Notes: generated from the sequence alone by a model not told the origin. 64,000 nucleotides of DNA from Stutzerimonas nosocomialis (GCF_005876855.1 NZ_QLAE01000004.1:1-64000); one strand, 5' to 3'. Counted from the first letter of the stretch, positions 9,031 through 17,497 are shown. A program made the numbers and translations.

Positions 9031-9384
9031 ATGGATAAACCGCTGGATCTCGCCTATTTCAAAGCGCTGCTGGATCGAAAGGCGGCCGAGCTGGAGCGCC
9101 TGTTGGAAGGTGCCGAAGCACGGTCGCAATCGGTGGAGCTTGATCAGAGCAAAGTAGGTCGTATTTCGAGAATGGATGCACTCCAACAGCAAGCGATGAA
9201 CGATGCCATCCGCAGCCGCACGAAGCAGGAACGGGTGCGGCTGCAACTGGCGCTAAAACGCTGGCATGAGGGTGAGTATGGCTGGTGCGCTCAGTGCGGT
9301 GAGCCTATTGCTCCGGGCCGCCTGGAGTTCGACCCGGCTGCATCCCTATGTATTAGTTGTGCCAGTCTCGGTGAGTCAGGTTGA
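9031..9384 (+). CDS. TraR/DksA-family zinc-finger protein
   Basis: A 117-residue protein with an N-terminal helical region (about 5-80) and a C-terminal four-cysteine zinc finger (Cys86, Cys89, Cys107, Cys110). Family members enter the RNA polymerase secondary channel and alter promoter response, often with ppGpp. The protein is shorter than DksA (about 150) and lies nearer TraR/YbiI-like members. The ATG at 9031 is used; the TTG at 9025 directly after the upstream stop is an alternative. Third gene of the sulP-usp unit. Confidence 0.85.
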   Translation: MDKPLDLAYFKALLDRKAAELERLLEGAEARSQSVELDQSKVGRISRMDALQQQAMNDAIRSRTKQERVRLQLALKRWHEGEYGWCAQCGEPIAPGRLEFDPAASLCISCASLGESG

Positions 9385-9422
9385 AATCTCCGATTCGTCA
9401 CTCCCATTAATTGAGAATTTGA

Positions 9423-10385
9423 ATGTCGATAGGCAAGAAAAAAGGATCCACTAAAACGCGAAGAACCCACGTCTGGCTGTGGGTGGTGCTGTTCCTAGTA
9501 ATTTTCGCCATATTTCAAATCCGTACCAAGCATCTTGATGACCGGTTGTATTTTTGGGTAAAGACCTACTGGCACACCGACGACTGGAATGAGAGCTCAG
9601 TATGGCTGCCGGCTTATCAGGTCGAGCTGGATGCTAAGCCGGTTCCTGGTGTAGAGAACAACCTTTCCGGACTGACCTTCGACCCTGACCAGAATCTGTT
9701 GTGGGCAGTTACCAACGGACCTAATGAACTGCTGACTCTAAGTCGCGAAGGCGATTTGCTGAGACGCTACAGCCTGGACGGGTTCCATGATGTAGAGGCG
9801 GTGTCCTACGTTGGTAACGGCCAGCTGGCAATCGCTGAGGAGCGTCGTCAGAGTCTGGTCATCGTGGATGTGCCCTTGGAAGATAATGGCGAGCTTTCTT
9901 CAAATCGCTCGATAAGCCGCGAGAAGTATCCAGCTCTCACCTTGGCGCTGGGCAACCAGGACAACAAAAGTCTTGAGGGGCTTGCGTACGATCTGAAACG
10001 AGACCGTTTATTTCTCACGCGGGAGCGTGACCCCCGCCAGCTGCTGGAGGTGAGCGGACTACGTGCAAGTCTTGAAGGCGGCCTTTCCCTTCATGTGCGC
10101 GACATGTCGGACTTGGTAAATAGCAAGATTTTCGCGACTGACTTATCTTCGGTCGTGTTCGATCAACGAAGCGGTCATCTACTCCTACTCAGCGACGAGT
10201 CGAAGCTGCTGATTGAAATGACGGATGTGGGGAAAGTCGTGAGTTTTCGCTCCTTGGCCACCGGTTTTGCTGGGTTGCAGAAAGGTATTCCCCAGGCAGA
10301 GGGTGTAACGACCGACACGGACGGCTATTTATACATCGTCAGCGAACCAAATCTGTTTTACCGATTCACACGGGCGCAAGATTGA
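9423..10385 (+). CDS. SdiA-regulated (YjiK-like) beta-propeller protein
   Basis: A 320-residue protein with one N-terminal membrane helix (about residues 16-34) and an extracytoplasmic SdiA-regulated/phytase-like propeller domain, shown by NLSGLTFDPDQNLLWAVTN, the acidic LDGFHDVEAVSY and the NKSLEGLAYD and QAEGVTTDTDGYLYIVSEP repeats. The acidic repeats resemble calcium-binding sites of the family. The biochemical role is unknown. It is 38 bp after the DksA-like gene and may end that operon. Confidence 0.82.
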   Translation: MSIGKKKGSTKTRRTHVWLWVVLFLVIFAIFQIRTKHLDDRLYFWVKTYWHTDDWNESSVWLPAYQVELDAKPVPGVENNLSGLTFDPDQNLLWAVTNGPNELLTLSREGDLLRRYSLDGFHDVEAVSYVGNGQLAIAEERRQSLVIVDVPLEDNGELSSNRSISREKYPALTLALGNQDNKSLEGLAYDLKRDRLFLTRERDPRQLLEVSGLRASLEGGLSLHVRDMSDLVNSKIFATDLSSVVFDQRSGHLLLLSDESKLLIEMTDVGKVVSFRSLATGFAGLQKGIPQAEGVTTDTDGYLYIVSEPNLFYRFTRAQD

Positions 10386-10548
10386 CTTATAGGAGTAACT
10401 CCTCATCGCTGGGCGTTTCTCAACGCTCTTACAAGCTGACAGATTCTATGATTTACAATGGAAGGCAAATCTACCGTTTGGTGGGATTTGATCTGACCTT
10501 CGCTTTGGCCGATATCATCCATTGCAAAAACTCGTATCAGCCACTCGC

Positions 10549-11208
10549 CTAGTTGCACCGCACCACCCACAACTGATCCAGCTTGGTCGTGAAACTTTGG
10601 CTCATCATCTCCCGTCGCGTGCTCCAGTCCGGCGCGGTGGTTACGCGGCCGGGCCGGAGGGTGTTGCGGCCCCACTTGGCGTTGATTGCATCGAGCACGC
10701 CCATAACCCGCTCCGACGCAGCGGACTGGGTTTGAGCGAATAGATCGTCGGTGTACTCGCCACGCTGGCACAGATCCATTAGCAGGACCTCGGCCTTGCT
10801 GAACGAAAAGCCCTCGCGATAGATGTGCTCCAAACCGGCGATCGCCGCCCGGGTGATGTATCGGGTGTCGTCGGTGGGATACGGCAGCTCACACACCACG
10901 CCTTTTGCGAACTTGGGCTCGTCGGGATTGAACATGCCGGTACGGATGCTGATTCGGACACGCTTGCACAGTGACTGCTGTGCCCTCAGCTTCTCGCTGG
11001 CCCGGGCGGCGTACGCCGCCACTGCCTCCTTGATCGGCTCCAGCTCGCGCAAGCGCTTGCCGAACATCCGCGAGCAGCAGATTTCTTGTTTGGGTGACGC
11101 GACCCCGGACTGATTCTCCAGCTTGCCTTTGACCTGGAGCAGCTTCGAACCCATTAAGGCTGGCCTGTATCGCTCCGCAAGGTCTCGCCACACCACTACG
11201 TGGACCAT
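10549..11208 (-). pseudogene. Chimeric remnant: DnaE2 (ImuC) fragment joined to UmuC C-terminus
   Basis: A 219-codon open frame whose first 35 or so codons (11208 to about 11103) match the OB-fold end of the error-prone polymerase DnaE2/ImuC (MVHVVVWRDLAERYRPAL...KLLQVKGKL), while the rest matches the C-terminal part of UmuC/RulB (QEICCSRMFGKRL, KAEVLLMDLCQRGE, SQSFTTKLDQLW). UmuC's N-terminal palm and catalytic acids are missing, so it cannot be a polymerase. It probably arose by deletion between two SOS mutagenesis loci at an insertion hot spot. The recombinase gene lies 164 bp away on the same strand, in keeping with known integration into rulB/umuC in pseudomonads. Confidence 0.75.
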
Positions 11209-11328
11209 GCCGAACTCTTATGTCTGGGAGAATTTCCAGGTGGCAGCCAATGGAAATGGTGGATTACCCAGCCGCCAGGCGCTGCCCGCTTTTTGGCGTA
11301 GATTCGACTTATCACTAGCGTCCGCTAT

Positions 11329-11343
11329 TGGCCGGTTAGCGAC
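11329..11343 (+). repeat. 15-bp inverted repeat, left copy, beside the recombinase
   Basis: TGGCCGGTTAGCGAC; its exact reverse complement lies at 12044-12058, so the pair brackets the recombinase gene. It is part of a wider motif (TCCGCTATTGGCCGGTTAGC) that recurs in the window. Confidence 0.75.
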
Positions 11344-11372
11344 GGCCTGGCTTCGACCGTCGCTATGCATGG

Positions 11373-11993
11373 TCAAACCTCGGTCTGTTCCGCCATCTCT
11401 AGGGCATCATCGACCTCAATCCCCAGATATCGAACGGTGCTCTCCAGCTTCGTATGGCCGAGCAACAGTTGAACTGCCCGCAAGTTCTTCGTCCTGCGAT
11501 AGATCAGCGATGCCTTCGTACGTCTCATTGTGTGAGTGCCATACAGAGCTGGATCAAGGCCAATGGCTTTCACCCAACCTTTGACGATACGAGCGTATTG
11601 ACGAGTGGATAGATGGTCTGAGATATGCAGCCGGCTCGGAAAAAGGCAATCCTCGCTGCGGAGCTGGGCTTGATGTATCCAGGCCGCGAGAGCAGACCGT
11701 GTTTGCTCAGTGATCTCGAACTGCACCGGCCGCTGCGTTTTCTGCTGCATAACCATGGCTCGTGATGACACGTGCTCACCATGAGCAACGTCGCGCACAC
11801 GAAGTTTGGTTAAGTCGCAGGCTCGAAGCTTGCTGTCGATGGCCAGATCGAAGAGAGCCAGATCCCGTGTTTTTTCCGCAATTTGCAGCCTGACTCGGAT
11901 GGCCCAGATATCTCTAAGTCGGAGCGGGGTTTTCTGCCCGACCAGTTTTCCTTTGTTCCAGGGCTGACGGCTGCAGGTAGCGATGGCGTTCAT
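11373..11993 (-). CDS. Small tyrosine recombinase/integrase
   Basis: Site-specific recombinase of 206 residues, consisting almost only of a catalytic domain. The active-site set is complete: Arg57 (KLRACD), His154 and Arg157 (THTMRR), His180 (LLGH) and Tyr189 (TVRYLG). The start ATG at 11993 has GGAGG eight bases upstream; the open frame extends further but without support. Compact recombinases of this type occur next to umuC/rulB in pseudomonads, which fits the neighbouring UmuC remnant. It is flanked by a 15-bp inverted repeat and is the likely agent that brought in the arsenic genes to the right; direct att sites were not proven. Confidence 0.9.
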   Translation of the reverse strand: MNAIATCSRQPWNKGKLVGQKTPLRLRDIWAIRVRLQIAEKTRDLALFDLAIDSKLRACDLTKLRVRDVAHGEHVSSRAMVMQQKTQRPVQFEITEQTRSALAAWIHQAQLRSEDCLFPSRLHISDHLSTRQYARIVKGWVKAIGLDPALYGTHTMRRTKASLIYRRTKNLRAVQLLLGHTKLESTVRYLGIEVDDALEMAEQTEV

Positions 11994-12043
11994 GGCAAGT
12001 CCTCCACGTGTGGGAGGACAAGGATGGCTAGCCAGAGCAGTGG

Positions 12044-12058
12044 TCGCTAACCGGCCAG
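12044..12058 (-). repeat. 15-bp inverted repeat, right copy
   Basis: GTCGCTAACCGGCCA, the exact reverse complement of 11329-11343. It lies 51 bp upstream of the recombinase start. The extended sequence on the minus strand again resembles the dispersed TGGCCG motif. Confidence 0.75.
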
Positions 12059-12215
12059 GAGCAGCCATTGCCTTGGTTTCTTTACAGCTCGGCGGTGCTC
12101 TTTGAGACCTGAAATGAATGGTTACATGCGCACATTCGAATTAACGCATATTGTAACTTTTCTGAAATGATCTCCCTAGTAGATTGGTGGCTCCCACCAC
12201 TCAATAGGTAGCGCC

Positions 12216-12488
12216 ATGAAGAACCTCACCCTCTCAGCACTGCTCCTCTCTTCTCTGTTCACCGGCTCCGTTATGGCCAGCGAATTCGATAAGCCTGGTT
12301 TTGTTACCGAGGTTGAGGATGGTCGTCTCTGGGTTTTCCGCGAAGACTCTCAGGAACTGAAGGACTTCAAAGCCACTGGCGAGCCAGCCAAGCAGATCAC
12401 CGATATCGGTTCCGGCCCGAATGGCATGACGGTCAAAGCGGCTGACGAGAAAACCCTCAAGGATTACCTTGAGGTCATCAAGAAGTAA
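12216..12488 (+). CDS. Small exported protein of unknown function
   Basis: A 90-residue protein with a clear Sec signal peptide (basic MKN, hydrophobic core to residue 20, likely cleavage after VMA before SEF). The mature part of about 69 residues is charged and contains a VTEVEDGRLWVFRE segment and a lysine-rich tail, with no cysteine. No family is recognised. It stands alone between the recombinase and the convergent arsA gene and has its own terminator at 12505-12527. GGTAGCGCC precedes the ATG. It might be arsenic-island cargo or a resident gene. Confidence 0.7.
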   Translation: MKNLTLSALLLSSLFTGSVMASEFDKPGFVTEVEDGRLWVFREDSQELKDFKATGEPAKQITDIGSGPNGMTVKAADEKTLKDYLEVIKK

Positions 12489-12504
12489 GCGCTTTCAAGC
12501 AGAA

Positions 12505-12527
12505 GGCCCGCAGAATGCGGGCCTTTT
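12505..12527. terminator. Rho-independent terminator between convergent genes
   Basis: Stem GGCCCGC/GCGGGCC with loop AGAAT, followed by TTTT on the plus strand. It ends the small exported-protein gene and lies 12 bp beyond the arsA stop. Confidence 0.8.
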
Positions 12528-12539
12528 CATTGGTGCAGA

Positions 12540-14294
12540 TTACTTGCTGAGAGCGAGTAAACGCTCAACCCCAACCGGCTCCTCCGCCATGAGCGGGATG
12601 ACCGCATAGCGTTGCGCGTGCTCGGTCGCGACATGCTCAATATCCTTCAGCTCATTGACCGCCCGCTTATGTAATAGCGGTGATTCTGTACTTGCGGCTG
12701 CCACGCTATTGTTGATCACCCATGCCCAAGGCTCAATGCCGGCACGACGCAGATCAGCTTGCAGGCTCGCGGCCTCCAGCACGGGAGTGGTTTCAGCCAG
12801 GGTCACCAGCAGCACTTTGGTTTGCTTAGGATCCTGGAGTTGCATCATCGGCGTGGAAAAACGCATGTTGCTGCCCGACATCTGCCGAGCAATGTCGCGG
12901 TGATAAGCCCCGGTGGCATCCAGTAACAGCAAGGTATGGCCGGTCGGGGCCGTATCCATCACCACGAACTTTTTGCCGGCTTCACGGATGATTCGCGAGA
13001 AGGCCTGGAATACAGCGATCTCCTCGGTACAGGGTGAACGCAGATCCTCGGCCAGCAGCGCCCGAGCCTGCTCATCCAGGCCCGCGCCCTTGGTTTGCAT
13101 GACGTGATCACGATAGCGCTGTGTCTCGGCATGCGGGTCAATGCGGCTCAGCGTCAGGTGCTCAAGCGTGCCATCCAGTGTCTCGGCAAGGTGCGCGGCA
13201 GGATCAGAAGTAGTCAGGTGCACGGGCAGCCCACGTCGAGCCAATTCGACGGCAACCGCTGCGGCCAAAGTCGTTTTACCGACACCACCTTTGCCCATCA
13301 CCATGATCAGGCCATGACCATCGGCGGCGATCTCGTCGATCAGGGACTTGAGTCGTGGAGCGTTCAATTCAATCGGCGCACTGGCCGGTGCCTGCGTGCT
13401 GTCAGCAGAACCCTCAACCAAAAGTTGTCGCAGGGCATCCAATCCCACCAGGTTGAATGCTTTCAACGGCAACAGGTCGAGCGGCAGTGTTCGCAGCGCT
13501 GGCGGCATGGCAGCGACTGCGGCCTGTTCACGTTTATAGACGGCGGCGGCCAGTACATCCTTCTGCGCCTCACTCGCCGGCAGCACGCCGTTGATCACCA
13601 GGTACTGCTCTTGCAGCCCGATGGCTGCCAACTCCTCGCGTGTGCGGGCAGCCTCGCGCAGGGTGGCGGCCTGCGCCCTGGCAACCAGAACCAGACGGGT
13701 CTTGGCTGGATCAGAGAGTGCCTCTACCGCCTCGCGATACTGATCACGTTGTTTGTCCAAACCGGCCAGCGGGCCAAGACACGATGCATCACCTTGCCCC
13801 GCCTCCAGAAATCCACTCCAGGCACCCGGCAGTTGCAGCAGTCGAATCGTGTGCCCGGTCGGGGCGGTATCGAAAATGATGTGATCGAAGCGGGCCTTCA
13901 GTTCATCGTTGACCAGCAGTGACGTGAATTCGTCGAAGGCTGCGATCTCGGTCGTGCAGGCTCCCGATAATTGCTCCTCCATGCCTTTGACCACATCAGC
14001 AGGCATGACACCCCTCGCCGGGCCCACAATCCGATCCCGATAGGCTTGAGCTGCGCCCTGTGGGTCGATCTCCAGGGCCGCCAGGTTTTCCACGGCGGGT
14101 ACAGCGGTGATCTGATTGCCGATCTCCAGACCGAATACCTGCCCGACATTGGAGGCCGGATCGGTACTGACCAGCAGCACGCGCTTGCCCTGACGGGTCA
14201 GTTCCAGGGCTGTCGCGCAGGCAATGGAGGTCTTTCCGACCCCGCCCTTACCGGTGAAGAACAGGAAGCGTGGTGCATTGTCGATAAAGCGCAT
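12540..14294 (-). CDS. arsA: Arsenite-stimulated ATPase ArsA
   Basis: Cytosolic ATPase that docks on an arsenite channel and drives As(III)/Sb(III) export. The 584-residue protein has two homologous halves, each with a P-loop (GKGGVGKT at about 15-22 and 334-341) and a DTAPTGHT signal motif. The metalloid-binding cysteines fall at Cys113, Cys172 and Cys422, matching the classical plasmid R773 ArsA positions. It follows acr3 by 9 bp on the same strand. No arsD chaperone gene is in the window, which is unusual for arsA loci. Pairing with Acr3 rather than ArsB is inferred from adjacency. Confidence 0.96.
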   Translation of the reverse strand: MRFIDNAPRFLFFTGKGGVGKTSIACATALELTRQGKRVLLVSTDPASNVGQVFGLEIGNQITAVPAVENLAALEIDPQGAAQAYRDRIVGPARGVMPADVVKGMEEQLSGACTTEIAAFDEFTSLLVNDELKARFDHIIFDTAPTGHTIRLLQLPGAWSGFLEAGQGDASCLGPLAGLDKQRDQYREAVEALSDPAKTRLVLVARAQAATLREAARTREELAAIGLQEQYLVINGVLPASEAQKDVLAAAVYKREQAAVAAMPPALRTLPLDLLPLKAFNLVGLDALRQLLVEGSADSTQAPASAPIELNAPRLKSLIDEIAADGHGLIMVMGKGGVGKTTLAAAVAVELARRGLPVHLTTSDPAAHLAETLDGTLEHLTLSRIDPHAETQRYRDHVMQTKGAGLDEQARALLAEDLRSPCTEEIAVFQAFSRIIREAGKKFVVMDTAPTGHTLLLLDATGAYHRDIARQMSGSNMRFSTPMMQLQDPKQTKVLLVTLAETTPVLEAASLQADLRRAGIEPWAWVINNSVAAASTESPLLHKRAVNELKDIEHVATEHAQRYAVIPLMAEEPVGVERLLALSK

Positions 14295-14303
14295 GCTGAC
14301 CCC

Positions 14304-15383
14304 CTAGCGATTGTTGAGGCTGCTCTCGTACCAGTTGCGTGTGCTGTTGACCATGCGTACCAGCCATAGCATCACGGGCACTTCGATCAGTACGCCGACC
14401 ACGGTTGCCAGGGCGGCACCCGAGTTGAATCCGTACAAGACAATGGCCACGGCTACGGCCAGCTCGAAGAAGTTGGAGGCGCCGATCATGGTGGCCGGGC
14501 CCGCTATGTCGTGGCGCACTTTCAGTGTATGGCAGAGCCAGTAACCCAGTGCCGCGATGAACAGTGTCTGCACCAACAGAGGAATCGCGATGATGCCGAT
14601 GATCAGGGGTTGCTCGACGATGGACTCACCCTGGAAGGAGAACAACAGAACCAGAGTGGCCAGCAGAGCGATGATGGAAAATGGCGAAATCTTCGCCAGC
14701 ACATTCTCGAAATAGGCTTCGCCGCGCTTCATCAGTCGGGCCCGCAGAAACTGGGCGATGGCCAGCGGGATGACGATGTACATCACCACGGAAAGCAGCA
14801 GGGTGTCCCAAGGCACCGGGATCGAAGAAACGCCCAGCAACAGCGCCACGATAGGCGCAAAGGCAAACACCATGACCAGATCGTTCAGTGCCACCTGGGT
14901 CAGAGTGAAGTTGGCATTACCCTTACACAGGTTGCTCCAGACAAACACCATCGCCGTGCAGGGCGCCGCACCGAGCAGGATCAAGCCGGCCATGTAGCTA
15001 TCCAGCTCTTCGGCGGGCAGCCAGGGCGCAAACACCTGCTTGATAAAGAACCAGCCAATCAGCGCCATGGAAAACGGCTTGACCGCCCAGTTAACGAACA
15101 GCGTGACGAACATGCCGTTCTTCTGCTGGCGCACTTCGCTAATGGCGCTGAAGTCGATCTTCATCAGCATCGGAATGATCATCACCCAGATCAGCAGGCC
15201 AACCGGGATATTGACCTTCGCCACCTCCAGGGCGCCGACGGCCTGAGCCGCTTGCGGCACAACCAAGCCAAGCACGGTGCCTACCACGATGCACAGGAAC
15301 ACCCACAGGGTCAGGTAGCGCTCAAAAACTCCCAGTGGAGCCCCAGAGGCCTGCTTCATTGCGACTTCACACGCATTTGTCAT
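14304..15383 (-). CDS. acr3: Acr3-family arsenite efflux transporter
   Basis: Inner-membrane As(III) exporter of the ACR3 (BART) family, about ten helices in 359 residues. The conserved cysteine of the fourth helix is in GAAPCTAMVFVWSN (Cys142), and the late-helix glutamate in GASNFFELAVAVA is present. The start at 15383 has an AGGATAGG element upstream; a second Met at residue 9 is possible. It is the first gene of the minus-strand operon with arsA and faces the arsC::arsR gene across a 109-bp AT-rich divergent promoter. Confidence 0.95.
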   Translation of the reverse strand: MTNACEVAMKQASGAPLGVFERYLTLWVFLCIVVGTVLGLVVPQAAQAVGALEVAKVNIPVGLLIWVMIIPMLMKIDFSAISEVRQQKNGMFVTLFVNWAVKPFSMALIGWFFIKQVFAPWLPAEELDSYMAGLILLGAAPCTAMVFVWSNLCKGNANFTLTQVALNDLVMVFAFAPIVALLLGVSSIPVPWDTLLLSVVMYIVIPLAIAQFLRARLMKRGEAYFENVLAKISPFSIIALLATLVLLFSFQGESIVEQPLIIGIIAIPLLVQTLFIAALGYWLCHTLKVRHDIAGPATMIGASNFFELAVAVAIVLYGFNSGAALATVVGVLIEVPVMLWLVRMVNSTRNWYESSLNNR

Positions 15384-15492
15384 CTTTGCTGCCTATCCTC
15401 ATTCACTTGGCGCGCAACGCGCCGCATATTCAGTTTACTGCATATTCGAAAAATAATATATTTGCTCATGTGCATCTTTGATAGGGATCAAC
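15384..15492. promoter_or_regulatory. Divergent ars promoter/operator region
   Basis: AT-rich 109-bp spacer between acr3 (minus) and the arsC::arsR fusion (plus), with TAATAT at 15454-15459 and several ATAT-containing half-repeats around 15430-15460. ArsR repressors bind such AT-rich imperfect palindromes, so autoregulation by the fused ArsR is likely. The exact operator is not defined. Confidence 0.5.
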
Positions 15493-16275
15493 ATGAGCCA
15501 GAAAAAGCGCGTCCTGTTCCTCTGCGTCGCGAACTCCTCACGCTCGCAGATGGCCGAAGCCCTGCTGCGCCACACCGACTCAGAACATTTTGAAGTCTAC
15601 AGCGCAGGCTCCGCCCCCACTGAAGTCGACACCCGAGCCCGCAACGCATTGGAGCAGCTTGGTGTCCCCACTGATGGGCTTTACAGCAAGTCCATCGAAC
15701 AGGTCGCTGGCGAGCCTTTCGACTATGTGATCACCCTGTGTGACAAGTCCGCCCTGGAGTGCCAGGCACTGCCAGGGGCCGGTGAGTACATCGCCTGGAA
15801 CTTCGAAGACCCGGCGACCAGCTCGCAGAAAGATGCCTATCGCAAGACCCTGCATGAGATACATGAACGGATAAAGATGTTCGTGCTGATCAAAAGTAAA
15901 CCGGCGAATGAAGCTTCCACCCTGCATGCCATGTCGCCAACCGAGGTCTTCAAATGCCTGGCCGAGGAAACGCGGGCGCGAATCGCCTTGCTGGTGACCT
16001 TGGAACAGGAACTCTGTGTCTGCGAACTGACCTCGGCACTGGAAGAGGCGCAACCCAAGATCTCCCGGCACCTAGCCCTGCTGCGTGGCTGTGGCCTGCT
16101 GGAGGATCGACGCAATGGTCAGTGGGTGTACTACCGCCTGCACCCGCAGTTGCCGGAATGGGTGACCGATATCCTCAAACAGACCCTGGACAACAATGCC
16201 GAGTGGTTGCGCCAGGATGTGCAACGCCTCTGGCAAATGCGTGATCGCCCTGGGCGCAAGCCGGCCTGCGATTGA
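15493..16275 (+). CDS. ArsC-ArsR fusion: thioredoxin-type arsenate reductase plus As(III) repressor
   Basis: One 260-residue protein joins two usual separate proteins. Residues 1-140 form a low-molecular-weight phosphatase-fold arsenate reductase with the CX5R loop CVANSSR (Cys11, Arg17), general acid Asp106, and the relay cysteines Cys83 and Cys90, spaced as in the Staphylococcus thioredoxin-coupled ArsC (10/82/89). Residues 147-255 form an ArsR winged helix with the As(III) motif ELCVCEL (Cys175, Cys177) and helix-turn-helix PKISRHLALLRGCGLL. The ATG at 15493 follows AGGG; the TTG at 15478 is less likely. It opens the plus-strand ars operon and faces acr3. Confidence 0.93.
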   Translation: MSQKKRVLFLCVANSSRSQMAEALLRHTDSEHFEVYSAGSAPTEVDTRARNALEQLGVPTDGLYSKSIEQVAGEPFDYVITLCDKSALECQALPGAGEYIAWNFEDPATSSQKDAYRKTLHEIHERIKMFVLIKSKPANEASTLHAMSPTEVFKCLAEETRARIALLVTLEQELCVCELTSALEEAQPKISRHLALLRGCGLLEDRRNGQWVYYRLHPQLPEWVTDILKQTLDNNAEWLRQDVQRLWQMRDRPGRKPACD

Positions 16276-16297
16276 ATACCAGGCATTGGGGATGACC

Positions 16298-16768
16298 ATG
16301 AACGTTTTATTTCTCTGCACCGCCAATAGCTGCCGCAGCATCCTGTCGGAGGCTATCTTCAATGCGATGGCTCCCAAGGGCATGCGGGCCTTTAGCGCAG
16401 GCAGCTACCCCAAGGGGGAGGTCAATCCGCTGGCTTTGCAGGCACTGATTGATGCTGGATTCGATGTTGAAGGCCTTTACAGCAAATCAACCGATGCCCA
16501 TCAGGCTCTCGCCCCTGACATCGTCATTACCGTCTGCGACAAGGCAGCCGGAGAGGCCTGCCCGGTTTTCTTTGGCCCGGCGACTCGTTGTCACTGGGGA
16601 CTGAGTGACCCATCCGAAGTTAACGGATCTGAGGCAGAAATAAACGCCGCGTTTGCAGCCACCATCCAGCAGATCCAGAAGCGAGTGAGCGCATTTATCG
16701 CGCTGCCCTTTGCTCAACTCGACAGTGATGCGCTCAAGGCCGAGCTGAACAGGATCGGCTCGTTGTAG
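16298..16768 (+). CDS. arsC: Second arsenate reductase, low-molecular-weight phosphatase fold
   Basis: A 156-residue ArsC with the P-loop CTANSCR (Cys7, Arg13), additional cysteines Cys80 and Cys88, and DPSEVNGSEAEI carrying the catalytic aspartate. It reduces arsenate to arsenite in the cytoplasm; the different cysteine spacing from the fused ArsC suggests another thiol donor. GGGGA lies before the ATG at 16298; the ATG at 16292 is an alternative two codons earlier. It is 22 bp after the fusion gene and 18 bp before arsH. Confidence 0.92.
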   Translation: MNVLFLCTANSCRSILSEAIFNAMAPKGMRAFSAGSYPKGEVNPLALQALIDAGFDVEGLYSKSTDAHQALAPDIVITVCDKAAGEACPVFFGPATRCHWGLSDPSEVNGSEAEINAAFAATIQQIQKRVSAFIALPFAQLDSDALKAELNRIGSL

Positions 16769-16786
16769 CCCAAGAGGTAAGAACCC

Positions 16787-17497
16787 ATGATCGACAACCT
16801 GCCCAACGTCGCCGAGGAGCTTTTTGCCCGCTCTATCCCGACAAACCTGGGCCTCGCCGAAGGCGAGCACAAGCCGCGCATTCTGCTGCTGTATGGCTCC
16901 AATCGTGAGCGCTCCTACAGCCGTCTGCTGACCCAGGAAGCGGCGCGCTTGCTGGAAGCCTTCGGCGCGGAAACCCGAATATTCGATCCTTCCGGCCTGC
17001 CCATGCCGGACGATGCCGACAGCAGCCATCCCAAGGTCAAGGAACTCATCGACCTGGTGCTCTGGTCTGAAGGTCAGGTGTGGTGTTCACCCGAGCGCCA
17101 TGGCGCCATGACCGGCGTATTCAAGTCGCAGATCGACTGGATACCGCTGACCATGGGTGCCATCCGCCCCAGTCAGGGCAAGACCCTGGCCGTGATGCAG
17201 GTCTGTGGCGGCTCGCAATCCTTCAATGCGGTTAACCAAATGCGTGTGCTGGGGCGCTGGATGCGCATGTTCACCATCCCCAACCAGTCTTCAGTGCCCA
17301 AGGCCTACCTCGAATTCGACGAGGCCGGGCGCATGAAACCTTCCAGCTATTACGACCGCGTAGTGGACGTCATGGAGGAACTGGTCAAGTTCACCCTGCT
17401 GCTGCGCGGCCACAGCGACTATTTGGTCGACCGTTACTCGGAACGTAAAGAGTCCGCTGAAGAACTCTCCAAGCGCGTCAACCAGCGCGCCATCTGA
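16787..17497 (+). CDS. arsH: NADPH-dependent organoarsenical oxidoreductase ArsH
   Basis: Flavodoxin-like FMN protein of 236 residues that oxidises trivalent methyl- and aryl-arsenicals to less toxic pentavalent forms. The FMN phosphate loop is [13 protein letters not shown] (about residues 35-47). The [18 protein letters not shown] segment and the [14 protein letters not shown] loop are characteristic of ArsH. Length is typical. AAGAGGTAAG precedes the ATG. It lies between arsC and the phosphatase gene in the plus-strand operon. Confidence 0.95.
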   Translation: MIDNLPNVAEELFARSIPTNLGLAEGEHKPRILLLYGSNRERSYSRLLTQEAARLLEAFGAETRIFDPSGLPMPDDADSSHPKVKELIDLVLWSEGQVWCSPERHGAMTGVFKSQIDWIPLTMGAIRPSQGKTLAVMQVCGGSQSFNAVNQMRVLGRWMRMFTIPNQSSVPKAYLEFDEAGRMKPSSYYDRVVDVMEELVKFTLLLRGHSDYLVDRYSERKESAEELSKRVNQRAI

